Part shown: positions 24,920 to 31,823 of the stretch, piece after piece | Position numbering within the stretch: the first letter of the stretch is position 1 | Layout: the number at the start of each line of letters is the position of its first letter | DNA from: an uncultured Actinomycetes bacterium | GTDB lineage: Bacteria; Actinomycetota; Acidimicrobiia; Acidimicrobiales; SZUA-35 | Direction: 5' to 3' | DNA: 51,184 bases | Assembly: GCA_902826025.1 (NCBI GenBank) | Contig: CADEDH010000016.1 | Location: 52,423 to 103,606, forward strand | The notes under the pieces: generated by a model | Seen by the model: only the letters and a program-made list of their open reading frames with translations | Databases searched by the model: none | Told to the model about the DNA's origin: nothing | Position numbers and translations under genes: made by a program

Positions 24920-26392
24920 ATGACCGTCTCTACGCATCACATCGTCCCCGCCCCTTCGCCAGGCTCCTGGAACCGCCACCTGAGGGCGACGCATCGTCCC
25001 GCCCCGGCCCCTCCAGTCCGACCGGCCGGGCCGGCCAGCGACCCTTACCGGGACCTGGCCCACCGAATGGTCGACCTGGTGGTCGATCGTCGGGACGGGC
25101 TGCGCCGGCAACCGGCCACCGGTTGCGAGGGCCGCTGGACCAATCTGCCGTCGATCCCCGACCGGCCGGTGGCCGATCCCGGCGCCCTGCTCGAACAACT
25201 GGCCGCCGACGGCCTGTCGGACGGGTTCCGGCTCGACCACCCCCGCTTCTTCGGCTATGTCCCCAATCCGGTCGATCCGGCCGCCCTGCTGGCCGACATG
25301 TTGATCTCCGGTTTCGGGAGCATGGCCGGTGTCGTGCGGGCCGCGCCCGGCGCTCACCGGATCGAGCGGGACGTGATCGAGTGGCTTCGTTGCGGTCTCG
25401 GATTGCCGGCTGGCACCGGCGGGCTGTTCGTGCCCGGAGGATCGATCGCCAACCTCACCGGTTTGGCCGCCGCCGTCCATGGTTGCGACCGGACGGCTGC
25501 GGTGGTGCTGGCCTCGGACCAGACCCATTCGTCGGTAGCCAAGGCCTGTGCCCTGCTCGGGGTCGGCTACCGCACCGTGGCCAGCTCGGCCACCGGCACG
25601 GTCGCGATCTCGGCGCTGGCCCGGGCGGTGGCGGCCGAGCGGGCGTCCCGGCCCCACGGAACGATCGTGCTGGTGGGCAACTACGGCACCACGTCGACCG
25701 GGGCGGTGGACGACCTGCCCGCCATGCGCCGCCTGGCCGACCGGTACGGACTGTGGCTCCACGTCGACGGAGCCTTCGGCCTGGCCGCCGCCCTGGCCGG
25801 CCCGGGGCTGCCGGTCGCCCCCGATTCGGCCGCGCTCGATGCCCACAAGTGGCTCTTCTGCCCCCTGGAGACGAGCATCGTGCTCGTGAGCGACCCCCGA
25901 ACGCTCCACCGGGCGTTCGGCGACGAGGCGTCGACTCCCTATCTGGCCGATGCCCGGGCCGACGCCCAGGTTGACGGGATCGACGCCGGGGAACTGGGTC
26001 CCCAGCTCAGCCGACAGGCCCGGGCCGTGCGACTGTGGGCCCTGCTGCAGATCCGGGGAGCCGATGGCGTACGAGCGGCTGTGGCCCGGGGGCTGGAGCT
26101 GGCCCAATGGGCCGAGCGCGAGATCGACCGGTCGGCTCACTGGGAGCTGGTCACCCCGGCCAGCCTCTGCGTGGTCACCTTCGCTCACCGGACCGGCGAC
26201 CAGGTAACCCGGTCGCTGCCGGCGGCGGCCGCGGCCGATGGCTACGCCAGTGTGTCGGGCACCACCGTGGCCGGCCGGCCGGCGCTGCGGCTGTGCACGA
26301 TCAACCCCGACACGACCCCCGAGGACGTGTCGACCACGCTCGGGCGGCTGGCCGGCCTGGCCGACGGACTGGCCTCGACGGCAGCGGCGTGA
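24920..26392 (+). CDS. PLP-dependent group II decarboxylase-like enzyme
   Basis: A 490-residue fold-type I PLP enzyme resembling aromatic-L-amino-acid/glutamate decarboxylases. After a Pro-rich N-terminus come HPRFFGYVPNPVDPAALLAD (substrate-side motif), VPGGSIANLTGLAAAVHG, DQTHSSVAKACALLGVGYR, the cofactor aspartate region LHVDGAFGLAAAL, and the PLP lysine K310 in DAHKWLF. It would decarboxylate or otherwise convert an amino acid; the substrate is not evident. The ATG at 24920 has GGAAGG upstream and is preferred over the one at 24863. Followed by a 13-bp stem terminator. Confidence 0.9.
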   Translation: MTVSTHHIVPAPSPGSWNRHLRATHRPAPAPPVRPAGPASDPYRDLAHRMVDLVVDRRDGLRRQPATGCEGRWTNLPSIPDRPVADPGALLEQLAADGLSDGFRLDHPRFFGYVPNPVDPAALLADMLISGFGSMAGVVRAAPGAHRIERDVIEWLRCGLGLPAGTGGLFVPGGSIANLTGLAAAVHGCDRTAAVVLASDQTHSSVAKACALLGVGYRTVASSATGTVAISALARAVAAERASRPHGTIVLVGNYGTTSTGAVDDLPAMRRLADRYGLWLHVDGAFGLAAALAGPGLPVAPDSAALDAHKWLFCPLETSIVLVSDPRTLHRAFGDEASTPYLADARADAQVDGIDAGELGPQLSRQARAVRLWALLQIRGADGVRAAVARGLELAQWAEREIDRSAHWELVTPASLCVVTFAHRTGDQVTRSLPAAAAADGYASVSGTTVAGRPALRLCTINPDTTPEDVSTTLGRLAGLADGLASTAAA

Positions 26393-26409
26393 CCGACGTG
26401 AGACGCGAA

Positions 26410-26440
26410 GACGGGAGGGGCCGGTTGGGCTCCTCCCGTC
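26410..26440. terminator. 13-bp stem terminator between convergent genes
   Basis: Bases 26410-26422 pair with 26428-26440 (GACGGGAGG / CCTCCCGTC extended by a G-U pair and three GC pairs) around a 5-base GGTTG loop, followed on the plus strand by TCCTCGTTTCT. It lies between the PLP enzyme gene and the small minus-strand ORF and can serve both. Confidence 0.7.
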
Positions 26441-26504
26441 TCCTCGTTTCTGCTGGAACCCGGATGATCGTTTGGCACTTCCGAGTTGGGACGCACTCGA
26501 CGAT

Positions 26505-26642
26505 TCATCCCGGGGGCGGACTGGTGGCAATTCGCCAGCGGTCCAGCTGTCCGGCTAGCGGCCAGCCACCTCCAAGGTCCCGAGATCTTGCGTGTTCAGT
26601 TTGGACCACCTCCTTCCTCTTGGTGGCCCCAGTGTTGCACAA
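26505..26642 (-). CDS. Candidate small protein with extended Shine-Dalgarno
   Basis: A 45-codon frame from a TTG at 26642 reads MCNTGATKRKEVVQTEHARS and then RDLGGGWPLAGQLDRWRIAT before SPPPG and stop. A GTG at 26609 would give 34 residues. The feature that draws attention is a 13-base match to the 16S anti-Shine-Dalgarno region inside it. Another frame over the same bases, from an ATG overlapping the stop of the upstream gene (TAAATG), gives 36 codons, so which frame is translated is unclear. It sits 23 bases after the 26666-27205 gene and before a strong terminator. No family recognised. Confidence 0.35.
   Translation of the reverse strand: MCNTGATKRKEVVQTEHARSRDLGGGWPLAGQLDRWRIATSPPPG
26603..26615 (-). 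promoter_or_regulatory. Extended Shine-Dalgarno sequence
   Basis: On the minus strand the sequence is AAGGAGGTGGTCC, which pairs over 13 bases with the 3' end of 16S rRNA (one A-to-G change gives a G-U pair). On the plus strand this reads as a near copy of the 16S 3' end itself. It is far stronger than any other ribosome site seen in the window. Confidence 0.55.
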
Positions 26643-26665
26643 CCGACACCGGCGCGGAAGACCAT

Positions 26666-27205
26666 TTACGCGTCCCGGTGGCGCATCCGGGGCTCGGGGA
26701 ACGGGAAGGCCCGGAGGATGCCATCCTCCACTCCGGCCGCCGGCGTGGACCGGGTATCGGTGCCCTGGCTCAGGGCCAGAAGGTAGGCCAGCACGATCCC
26801 ATGAACGCGCCGTTCCCCATCGTGGTCGACGATGGCCCGGGCGATGGGGGGCAGGGCCCGGTTGACGAGTTGGGCCAGCCCGTCGTCGCCCTTGGCCCCC
26901 AGGGCGTTGGCCCCGACCACCACGGCCTGCAGGGACCGGGCCGTCACCGGGGTGTCGATCCCGGCCACCCCCAGCTCGTCGCCGGCCGTGGGGTCCTCGG
27001 TGCACACCACCAGCGCCTGCTGGCAGGCGGCCAGCGCAGTGACGGCTGCCGTGTTCAGCATGGTCTGGTCGGTCATGCCGTCGAGCTGCTCGCCGACCAG
27101 GGCGGCGGCCAGCCACGGCAGGGCCCGCACGCTCTGGGTTGTCAGCTCGGCCGCCGCCGCGATCAGCTGAGCGGTCACGCCGCCGTCGTTGTCGTGTTCG
27201 CTCAT
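26666..27205 (-). CDS. Hypothetical Ala-rich helical protein
   Basis: A 179-residue soluble protein starting MSEHDNDGGVTAQLIAAAAE, rich in Ala, Val and Leu and predicted helical, with QTMLNTAAVTALAACQQALVV in the middle and a basic end (PFPEPRMRHRDA). No family recognised. The ATG at 27205 has GGGAG four bases upstream; the TTG at 27295 is less likely. It lies between the 171-residue membrane-anchored gene and the small ORF with the extended Shine-Dalgarno sequence, all on the minus strand. Confidence 0.65.
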   Translation of the reverse strand: MSEHDNDGGVTAQLIAAAAELTTQSVRALPWLAAALVGEQLDGMTDQTMLNTAAVTALAACQQALVVCTEDPTAGDELGVAGIDTPVTARSLQAVVVGANALGAKGDDGLAQLVNRALPPIARAIVDHDGERRVHGIVLAYLLALSQGTDTRSTPAAGVEDGILRAFPFPEPRMRHRDA

Positions 27206-27320
27206 GTCTCCCGCCGTGGGCCGACGACCGGGGCGCCGGTCGCCTGGGTTACGAACAACCAGGATCCCACGGCCCGGGCCGTGTGTCGTGAGCAAGAGTG
27301 GGGGCGGGCCTGGGTCGCCC

Positions 27321-27340
27321 GGCCCGGGGCCGCCCGGGCC
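27321..27340 (-). terminator. Hairpin behind the 27350 gene
   Basis: A perfect 8-bp stem (GGCCCGGG / CCCGGGCC) with a GCCG loop lies 9 bases beyond the minus-strand stop at 27350. A second, 16-base perfect palindrome is at 27268-27283 in the same spacer and could be an operator or part of the next gene's leader. Confidence 0.5.
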
Positions 27341-27349
27341 TTCGACCGA

Positions 27350-27865
27350 TCAGCCGTCGGTGGAGCGGCCGCCGCCGCCCTCTTCCAGCGCCGAGGGCTG
27401 GCGGGGGCTGTCGAGCAGGGGCAACTGGGCCAGGTCGGCCTCCACGTCAACCGGGTCGTCGATGTGGATGGCCCCCATCACCTGGAGGTAGGCCGAGTGA
27501 GCTTCGATCACGGCCTGGATCTGGTCGCGGGTGACGGCGAGGTCGGTCACGTCGGCCCGCTCGACCATGTAGTCGGCCGCATCGAGCTGCTCGAACACGA
27601 TCGGGCCGTCACTCGCCCCTTCCGGGGCCCAGTGGTAGGCCTGGATCCATTCCATGTGCAGGCGCAGGAGCCGACGGAGTTCGTCGTAGCTGAGCACCGA
27701 GGTGACGCTGACCGGCAGGGCCTCGGCGCAGAACTCGATGGCCTCTTCGGAGTCGATCACGATCTGGGCCGGCATGGCCGTGGTCTTGCCCACGGCCCAG
27801 CCCACGAACAGCAGTGCGACCACCACCACGACCACCACGGCGACGATGATCCCGACCAGCTCCAC
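27350..27865 (-). CDS. Hypothetical protein with N-terminal membrane anchor
   Basis: A 171-residue protein with one Val/Ile-rich transmembrane helix at its very start (MELVGIIVAVVVVVVVALLF, residues 1-25) and a soluble, acidic remainder that is probably alpha-helical: EAIEFCAEALPVSVTSVLSYDELRR pattern, LRLHMEWIQAYHW and QIQAVIEAHSAYLQVMG. The last 30 residues are Gly/Ser/Pro-rich. No signal-peptidase site is evident, so it is likely a single-pass anchored protein facing the cytoplasm. No known family assigned. Confidence 0.75.
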   Translation of the reverse strand: MELVGIIVAVVVVVVVALLFVGWAVGKTTAMPAQIVIDSEEAIEFCAEALPVSVTSVLSYDELRRLLRLHMEWIQAYHWAPEGASDGPIVFEQLDAADYMVERADVTDLAVTRDQIQAVIEAHSAYLQVMGAIHIDDPVDVEADLAQLPLLDSPRQPSALEEGGGGRSTDG

Positions 27866-27889
27866 GGTTCCAAGCTACTGGCGGGAAGA

Positions 27890-27925
27890 CCGGGGCCCCC
27901 GCACCAGCTGGTACGAGGGCCCCGG
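27890..27925 (-). terminator. Terminator hairpin behind the acyl-CoA dehydrogenase
   Basis: CCGGGGCCC (27890-27898) pairs with GGGCCCCGG (27917-27925), and the loop contains a further palindrome, ACCAGCTGGT (27903-27912). It lies in the 103-base gap between the acyl-CoA dehydrogenase stop and the next minus-strand gene. Confidence 0.55.
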
Positions 27926-27968
27926 TGGACCGCAGATCGGTTCAAACGCCGCAGTGGCGGCGCCGGCC

Positions 27969-29081
27969 TCAGAGGCCGATGCGCTGGGCCAGCAGCTCCC
28001 GGTGGTAGGCGGGATCGCCGAACAGCAGCTCGGAGCTCTTGGCCCGCTTGAAGTACAGGTGAGCCGGGTGCTCCCAGGTGAAGCCGATGCCACCGTGGAT
28101 CTGGATGTTCTCGGCTGCGGCATGGAAGTAGGCCTCGGAGCAGTAGGCCTTGGCCAGCGACGCCACCGAGGGCAGCTCGTCGTTCAGCTCGGCGGCGCAC
28201 CACATGCCGTAGTAGGCGGCCGACTTGGCCGACTCGACCTCGAGCAGCATGTCGGCGCACTTGTGCTTGATGGCCTGGAACGAGCCGATGGGCCGGCCGA
28301 ACTGCACCCGGTCCTTGGCGTACTGCACGGCCATCTCCAGCACGAACTGGGCCCCGCCCACCTGCTCGGCGGCCAGGGCGATGGCGCCGAGGTCGAGCAC
28401 GGTGCTCAGCGTGGCCCAGCCGGCGCCCTCGGCCCCCAGCAGCTTGGCCGGGGTGTTGGCGAAGGTGAGCTTGGCCTGCTTGCGGGTCTGGTCCATGGTG
28501 GACAGCGACTGGCGGGTGAGGCCGGCGGCATCGCCGGCCACGGTGAACAGGCTCACGCCACCGGCGGTGCGGGCGGCCACCACGATCAGGTTCGCCACGT
28601 GACCGTCGATCACGAACGACTTCGTGCCGTTGAGGGTGTAGTCGCTACCGGAGCCGGTGGCCTCCATGGTGATGCCCGACTCGTCCCACTTGCCGCTCTC
28701 CTCGGTGAAAGCGAGGGCGGCCATGGTCTGGCCCGAGGCGATGCCGGGGAGGTGCTCGGCCTTGGCCGCATCGTCACCGGAGTGGATGATGGCCTGGGAT
28801 GCCAGCACGCCCGACAGGAACGGGGCGCACAGCAGGCGGCGGCCCATCTCCTCCAGCACCACACCCAGCTCGACGAAGCTGTAGCCCTGGCCCCCGAACT
28901 CCTCGGGGATGGCCAGGGCCGGTAGCCCGAGCTGGTCCGACAGCTGGGCCCACACCGCCGGGTCGTACCCCTGCTCGGTTTCCATCTGCTCCCGCACGGC
29001 GGCCTCGGACGACTTGTCGTCGAGGAAGGAGCGGACGAACTGGCGGAGCTGTTCCTGCTCCTCGGTGAAGGCGAAGTTCAT
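27969..29081 (-). CDS. Acyl-CoA dehydrogenase family protein
   Basis: A 370-residue FAD enzyme that introduces a double bond next to the thioester of an acyl-CoA. The N-terminal helical domain begins MNFAFTEEQEQLRQFVRSFL, the middle strand domain includes ALAFTEESGKWDESGI, and the C-terminal helices include AVQYAKDRVQFGRPIGSFQA and IQIHGGIGFTWEHPAHLYF, all family hallmarks. It is slightly shorter than beta-oxidation enzymes and fits the set that acts on unusual substrates such as steroid side chains; substrate unknown. The ATG at 29081 has GAGGTG upstream. A 7-bp inverted repeat lies in the divergent promoter region. Confidence 0.93.
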   Translation of the reverse strand: MNFAFTEEQEQLRQFVRSFLDDKSSEAAVREQMETEQGYDPAVWAQLSDQLGLPALAIPEEFGGQGYSFVELGVVLEEMGRRLLCAPFLSGVLASQAIIHSGDDAAKAEHLPGIASGQTMAALAFTEESGKWDESGITMEATGSGSDYTLNGTKSFVIDGHVANLIVVAARTAGGVSLFTVAGDAAGLTRQSLSTMDQTRKQAKLTFANTPAKLLGAEGAGWATLSTVLDLGAIALAAEQVGGAQFVLEMAVQYAKDRVQFGRPIGSFQAIKHKCADMLLEVESAKSAAYYGMWCAAELNDELPSVASLAKAYCSEAYFHAAAENIQIHGGIGFTWEHPAHLYFKRAKSSELLFGDPAYHRELLAQRIGL

Positions 29082-29147
29082 GTGACACCTCGTTGTTGAG
29101 TTTCTGCCGGCGCTCAACGTAGACGGCGCCCACCGCCACGACAACTC

Positions 29148-29163
29148 CGCGTGTGTACACGCG
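29148..29163. promoter_or_regulatory. Inverted repeat, possible operator
   Basis: CGCGTGT-GT-ACACGCG is a perfect inverted repeat with 7-base arms in the 156-base spacer between the divergent acyl-CoA dehydrogenase and secreted-protein genes. A second repeat, CGGGTA-N4-TACCCG, lies at 29180-29195. The size and symmetry suit a TetR-like dimer; the regulator is not in this window as far as can be seen. Confidence 0.4.
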
Positions 29164-29237
29164 TGCTACAGACCGGTGTCGGGTAACGCTACCCGCCGGG
29201 CGGACGGCTTGTTCGACCGATGGTACGGTCCTGCGCC

Positions 29238-29924
29238 GTGGACCGGCGGCGACTGGTATGGGTAACGGTGTTCGTGACGGCGCTGACAGCCGTCATCGCG
29301 GTGGCCTGGACCCTGGCCGTCCCCAGCGGGAACACGGCGGCCTCGCCCCGGGGTGGGGCTCCGGAGGCCGATGCCGACGGGGAGACGTCCGACGGCAGCG
29401 CCCCGGCCGGCCCGTCGCTGACGGCCGATCCGGCCGACGACAGCGACGACGAGTCCACCACCACCTACGACAGCTACACCACCCTCGCCCGTACCCCTGA
29501 CACCGGGGACGAAGCCCCGGTACCCCTCGCCGCCACCAGCTCGCGCCCCAGCACCACGGTCACCAGCCGGCCCACCACCAGCCCCACCCCGACGCCACCG
29601 ACCACCCTCGACAGCTGCATCGATCCAGCCACCGGCAACACCGCCCGCTGCGTCACCACCACCGCCCCCGGCCCCGGCGCCACTCCCCCTGCCCCCTGCG
29701 ACGGGGGCGTCGGTCGCACCACGGTCCCGGGCTGCACCGGCGGCACCGGCGGCGTCACCACCACATCGGTCCAGATCGACCCGTGCGCCATCATGACCAC
29801 GTTCGGGTGCCCCGGCAGCATCACCACCGCCGCACCCACCGTGCCGCCGACCTTCCCCACCACCTCGCCGCCGATGACGTGCTACCCGGTGGCCTGCCCG
29901 GTCACCACCCGGGGCGCACCCTGA
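29238..29924 (+). CDS. Secreted or membrane-anchored Thr/Pro/Ser-rich protein
   Basis: A 228-residue protein with an N-terminal signal anchor (VDRRRLVWVTVFVTALTAVI) followed by a low-complexity exported region: Asp/Ser/Thr-rich about 30-90, then TTTVTS, TPTPPTT and GGVTTTS repeats. It contains seven cysteines in the C-terminal half (e.g. DSCIDPATGNTARC, CYPVACP), which could form disulfides. No enzyme motif is seen. The GTG at 29238 is preferred because TACGGT (29224-29229) lies 8 bases upstream; an ATG at 29220 is the alternative. Divergent from the acyl-CoA dehydrogenase. Confidence 0.65.
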   Translation: MDRRRLVWVTVFVTALTAVIAVAWTLAVPSGNTAASPRGGAPEADADGETSDGSAPAGPSLTADPADDSDDESTTTYDSYTTLARTPDTGDEAPVPLAATSSRPSTTVTSRPTTSPTPTPPTTLDSCIDPATGNTARCVTTTAPGPGATPPAPCDGGVGRTTVPGCTGGTGGVTTTSVQIDPCAIMTTFGCPGSITTAAPTVPPTFPTTSPPMTCYPVACPVTTRGAP

Positions 29925-29956
29925 CGGTTGTCGACCGACCCGCTGCCAGGCGGGCG

Positions 29957-29962
29957 TAGAGT
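29957..29962 (+). promoter_or_regulatory. -10 box for a leaderless toxin-antitoxin mRNA
   Basis: TAGAGT lies 8 bases upstream of the antitoxin ATG at 29971, the spacing expected when transcription begins at the start codon. No clear -35 is seen. Confidence 0.4.
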
Positions 29963-29970
29963 TGCCGCCG

Positions 29971-30288
29971 ATGGCCGACGACCTGCCCCCCACCGGTGCC
30001 GACGACGCGCTCACCACGATCGGTGTACGCGAGCTGCGCAACCAGGTTGCGTCCGTGCTGCGGCGGGCCGGGGCCGGCGAGCGGATGGTGGTCACCGTCG
30101 ACGGGCGCCCGGTGGCCCAGGTCGGCCCCCTCACCCCGGGCGGGAGCGGCGCCACGCTGTGGGATCTGGCGGCGGCGGGGTTGATCGAGCCCCCCCGGCG
30201 GCCCGATCGCCCGGCCGCGCCCGCCCCTCTGCCCCTCCCCGCCGATCTCAACGCCGACCGGCTGCTCGAGTCGTCCCGGGGCCGGTAG
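29971..30288 (+). CDS. Phd/YefM-type antitoxin
   Basis: A 105-residue antitoxin. The N-terminal DNA-binding part has the family pattern IGVRELRNQVASVLRRAGAG followed by ERMVVTVDGRPVAQVGPL, as in Phd/YefM and VapB-like type II antitoxins. The Pro-rich C-terminal tail (PPRRPDRPAAPAPLPLP, then NADRLLESSRGR) would wrap the toxin. The gene is followed after 7 bases by a PIN-domain toxin. It would repress its own promoter, a common property of the family. The ATG at 29971 fits a leaderless transcript better than the TTG at 29962. Confidence 0.85.
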   Translation: MADDLPPTGADDALTTIGVRELRNQVASVLRRAGAGERMVVTVDGRPVAQVGPLTPGGSGATLWDLAAAGLIEPPRRPDRPAAPAPLPLPADLNADRLLESSRGR

Positions 30289-30295
30289 GGCGGTC

Positions 30296-30724
30296 ATGGC
30301 TGATGCCGCCGGGCCGGTTCTGGCCATCGACTCCTCGGCGCTGATCCGGCGTTACGTCGCCGATCGTCAGCGTCCGCTGGTGATGACGGCCATGGCCGAG
30401 GCGGCGGTGTGGGCCGCCTCCGCCCTGGCCCGCAGCGAGGTGATGCTGGCCCTCCACCAGGGGGCCTCCAGTCGGGCCGGCCAGCAGGAGGCGTGGTCCG
30501 CCGTTCGCGACGACTGGGAGGCCCTGTGGGAGATCCCGGTGGACGGCCGGTGCCTGGCCCGGGCCACCGAGATCGGGGCCCGCTACGGCATCACGCTGGT
30601 CACGGCCATCCACCTGGCCGCCGCTGATCGCCTGCCCCGCCCGGTGCGGTTCCTCACCCTCGACCGCCGCCAGATCCCGGCCGCCGCCGACCTCGGCTTC
30701 GAGCTCGTCACACCCACCGCCTGA
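30296..30724 (+). CDS. PIN-domain (VapC-like) toxin with substituted acidic residue
   Basis: A 142-residue PIN-domain protein, normally an Mg-dependent RNase acting on tRNA or rRNA. D12 (AIDSSALIRRY), E48 (ALARSEVMLAL) and D123 (FLTLDRRQ) are present. The usual DAIHLA motif reads TAIHLAAA (103-110), so the third acidic residue is Thr. The pairing with the upstream antitoxin 7 bases away is standard for VapBC-like modules. The substitution raises the possibility of weakened or lost activity. Confidence 0.87.
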   Translation: MADAAGPVLAIDSSALIRRYVADRQRPLVMTAMAEAAVWAASALARSEVMLALHQGASSRAGQQEAWSAVRDDWEALWEIPVDGRCLARATEIGARYGITLVTAIHLAAADRLPRPVRFLTLDRRQIPAAADLGFELVTPTA

Positions 30725-30768
30725 CCGGGCCGCCTGATCCGGGCCGCCCGCCGACATCCGCCGCTGAT

Positions 30769-30890
30769 TCTGCGCGACGAAACCGCGCCCCGCACGCCGC
30801 GCCCCGCCCACGAACTGCGTCACGTTTTCGACGAGTTTCGGGGGTTTTCGCGACACAGAACGGCGATCGGGCGCGATTTCGTCGCGCAGA
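30769..30890. repeat. 14-base inverted repeat flanking an AT-richer spacer
   Basis: TCTGCGCGACGAAA (30769-30782) is repeated exactly in inverted form (TTTCGTCGCGCAGA, 30877-30890), 94 bases apart. The spacer between the arms includes GTTTTCGACGAGTTTCG and GGGGTTTTCGCGACA, which is AT-rich for this genome. The unit lies in the 206-base gap between the convergent PIN toxin and split-barrel genes and holds no convincing gene. Confidence 0.6.
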
Positions 30891-30930
30891 TCGGACACCG
30901 GGCGGCCGATGGCATCCGGGAAGGCGTCAC

Positions 30931-31353
30931 TCAGCCCAGGACCTCGGTGCGCCAGCGGTCGGGCACCAGGGTGACGAGGGCTTCGTCGTGGCCGGGGAAG
31001 GCATCGGCGTACCGGGCCCCGCCCTCGGCGCCGAGGTAGCGGGAGGCGATGTCGGTGATGGCGACGTGACGCTCCTCGGGCGACATGACACGCACCGACA
31101 CCGGGCCCTCAGCCGTAACATAGCGGTAGGGACGGGCCTCGTCCTGCACGCACAGCGACGCCCGGCCCCTGGCCCGCAGGAGGCGGGCCTTCAACGAGGC
31201 GTCGGCCATGGCGATCTCGAACGACCCGTCGCCCGCCCGGCGGTACCACACGGGGGCGCACAGCGGGCCGGCTCCCTCCCGCCCGATGGCCAGCACGGCC
31301 ACCCGGCGCTCGGCTAGAAAGGCGTCCCGTTCCTTCTCCGTCATCGTGCCCAT
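30931..31353 (-). CDS. PPOX-class split-barrel flavin/F420-binding protein
   Basis: A 140-residue split-barrel protein of the pyridoxamine-5'-phosphate oxidase-like superfamily, which binds FMN, F420 or heme. The N-terminal strand pattern FLAERRVAVLAIGREGAGPLC is followed by APVWYRRAGDGSFEI and RLLRARGRASLCVQDEARPY, which are typical. Actinobacterial members often reduce substrates with F420H2; the cofactor here is not proven. The start could also be the ATG three codons later. It lies upstream of RidA on a different spacing (about 60 bases), so an operon is uncertain. Confidence 0.87.
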   Translation of the reverse strand: MGTMTEKERDAFLAERRVAVLAIGREGAGPLCAPVWYRRAGDGSFEIAMADASLKARLLRARGRASLCVQDEARPYRYVTAEGPVSVRVMSPEERHVAITDIASRYLGAEGGARYADAFPGHDEALVTLVPDRWRTEVLG

Positions 31354-31414
31354 GTCTCGTCGTCTCCTTCGTTCGGTCGTTTCGCTTCTGCGGGTCGGGG
31401 TTCGGCGAGGCGGG

Positions 31415-31813
31415 TCAGCGGCGGGGCTCGAGCGCCGCCACCAGCTCCAGCTCGAGGATGCCGAACACCGGTGGCGCCGTCACGGTGGTGCGGCACGGGT
31501 AGGGCGGTTCGAACACCTCGAGGTACTCCTCGTTCCAGGCGGCGAAGTCGGCCGGGTCGGCCAGGTAGGCGTTCACCTTCACCACGTGGTCGAGCGACAG
31601 GCCGATGTCGGTGAGGATCGTGCGGTACAGCGCAAGCGTGTGCCTTGCGTGCTCCCGGATGCCGCCCGGGATCAACTCCCCGGTCTCGGTGTCGACCGCA
31701 GTGAGGCCCGACAGGAAGACCGTGTTGTCGACCTGGATGGCCGCGGCGTTGCGGATGTTGAGCCGTTCCATGGCTGCGGCCAGGCTCGGGGTGGTGGCAT
31801 GCACTCGGATCAT
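31415..31813 (-). CDS. RidA/YjgF-family protein
   Basis: A 132-residue RidA-type protein, a trimeric enzyme that hydrolyses reactive enamine/imine intermediates of PLP enzymes to ketoacids. Family features include FLSGLTAVDTETGELIPGGI, HVVKVNAYLADPADFAAWNE and the C-terminal catalytic Arg region PYPCRTTVTAPPVFGILELE. The usual RxxxQVxxLP is replaced here by CRTTVTAPPV, so it belongs to a less typical subgroup and may not deaminate the same substrates. It lies between the split-barrel gene and the scramblase-like gene, all on the minus strand. Confidence 0.88.
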   Translation of the reverse strand: MIRVHATTPSLAAAMERLNIRNAAAIQVDNTVFLSGLTAVDTETGELIPGGIREHARHTLALYRTILTDIGLSLDHVVKVNAYLADPADFAAWNEEYLEVFEPPYPCRTTVTAPPVFGILELELVAALEPRR

Positions 31814-31823
31814 GCCACCCGTT

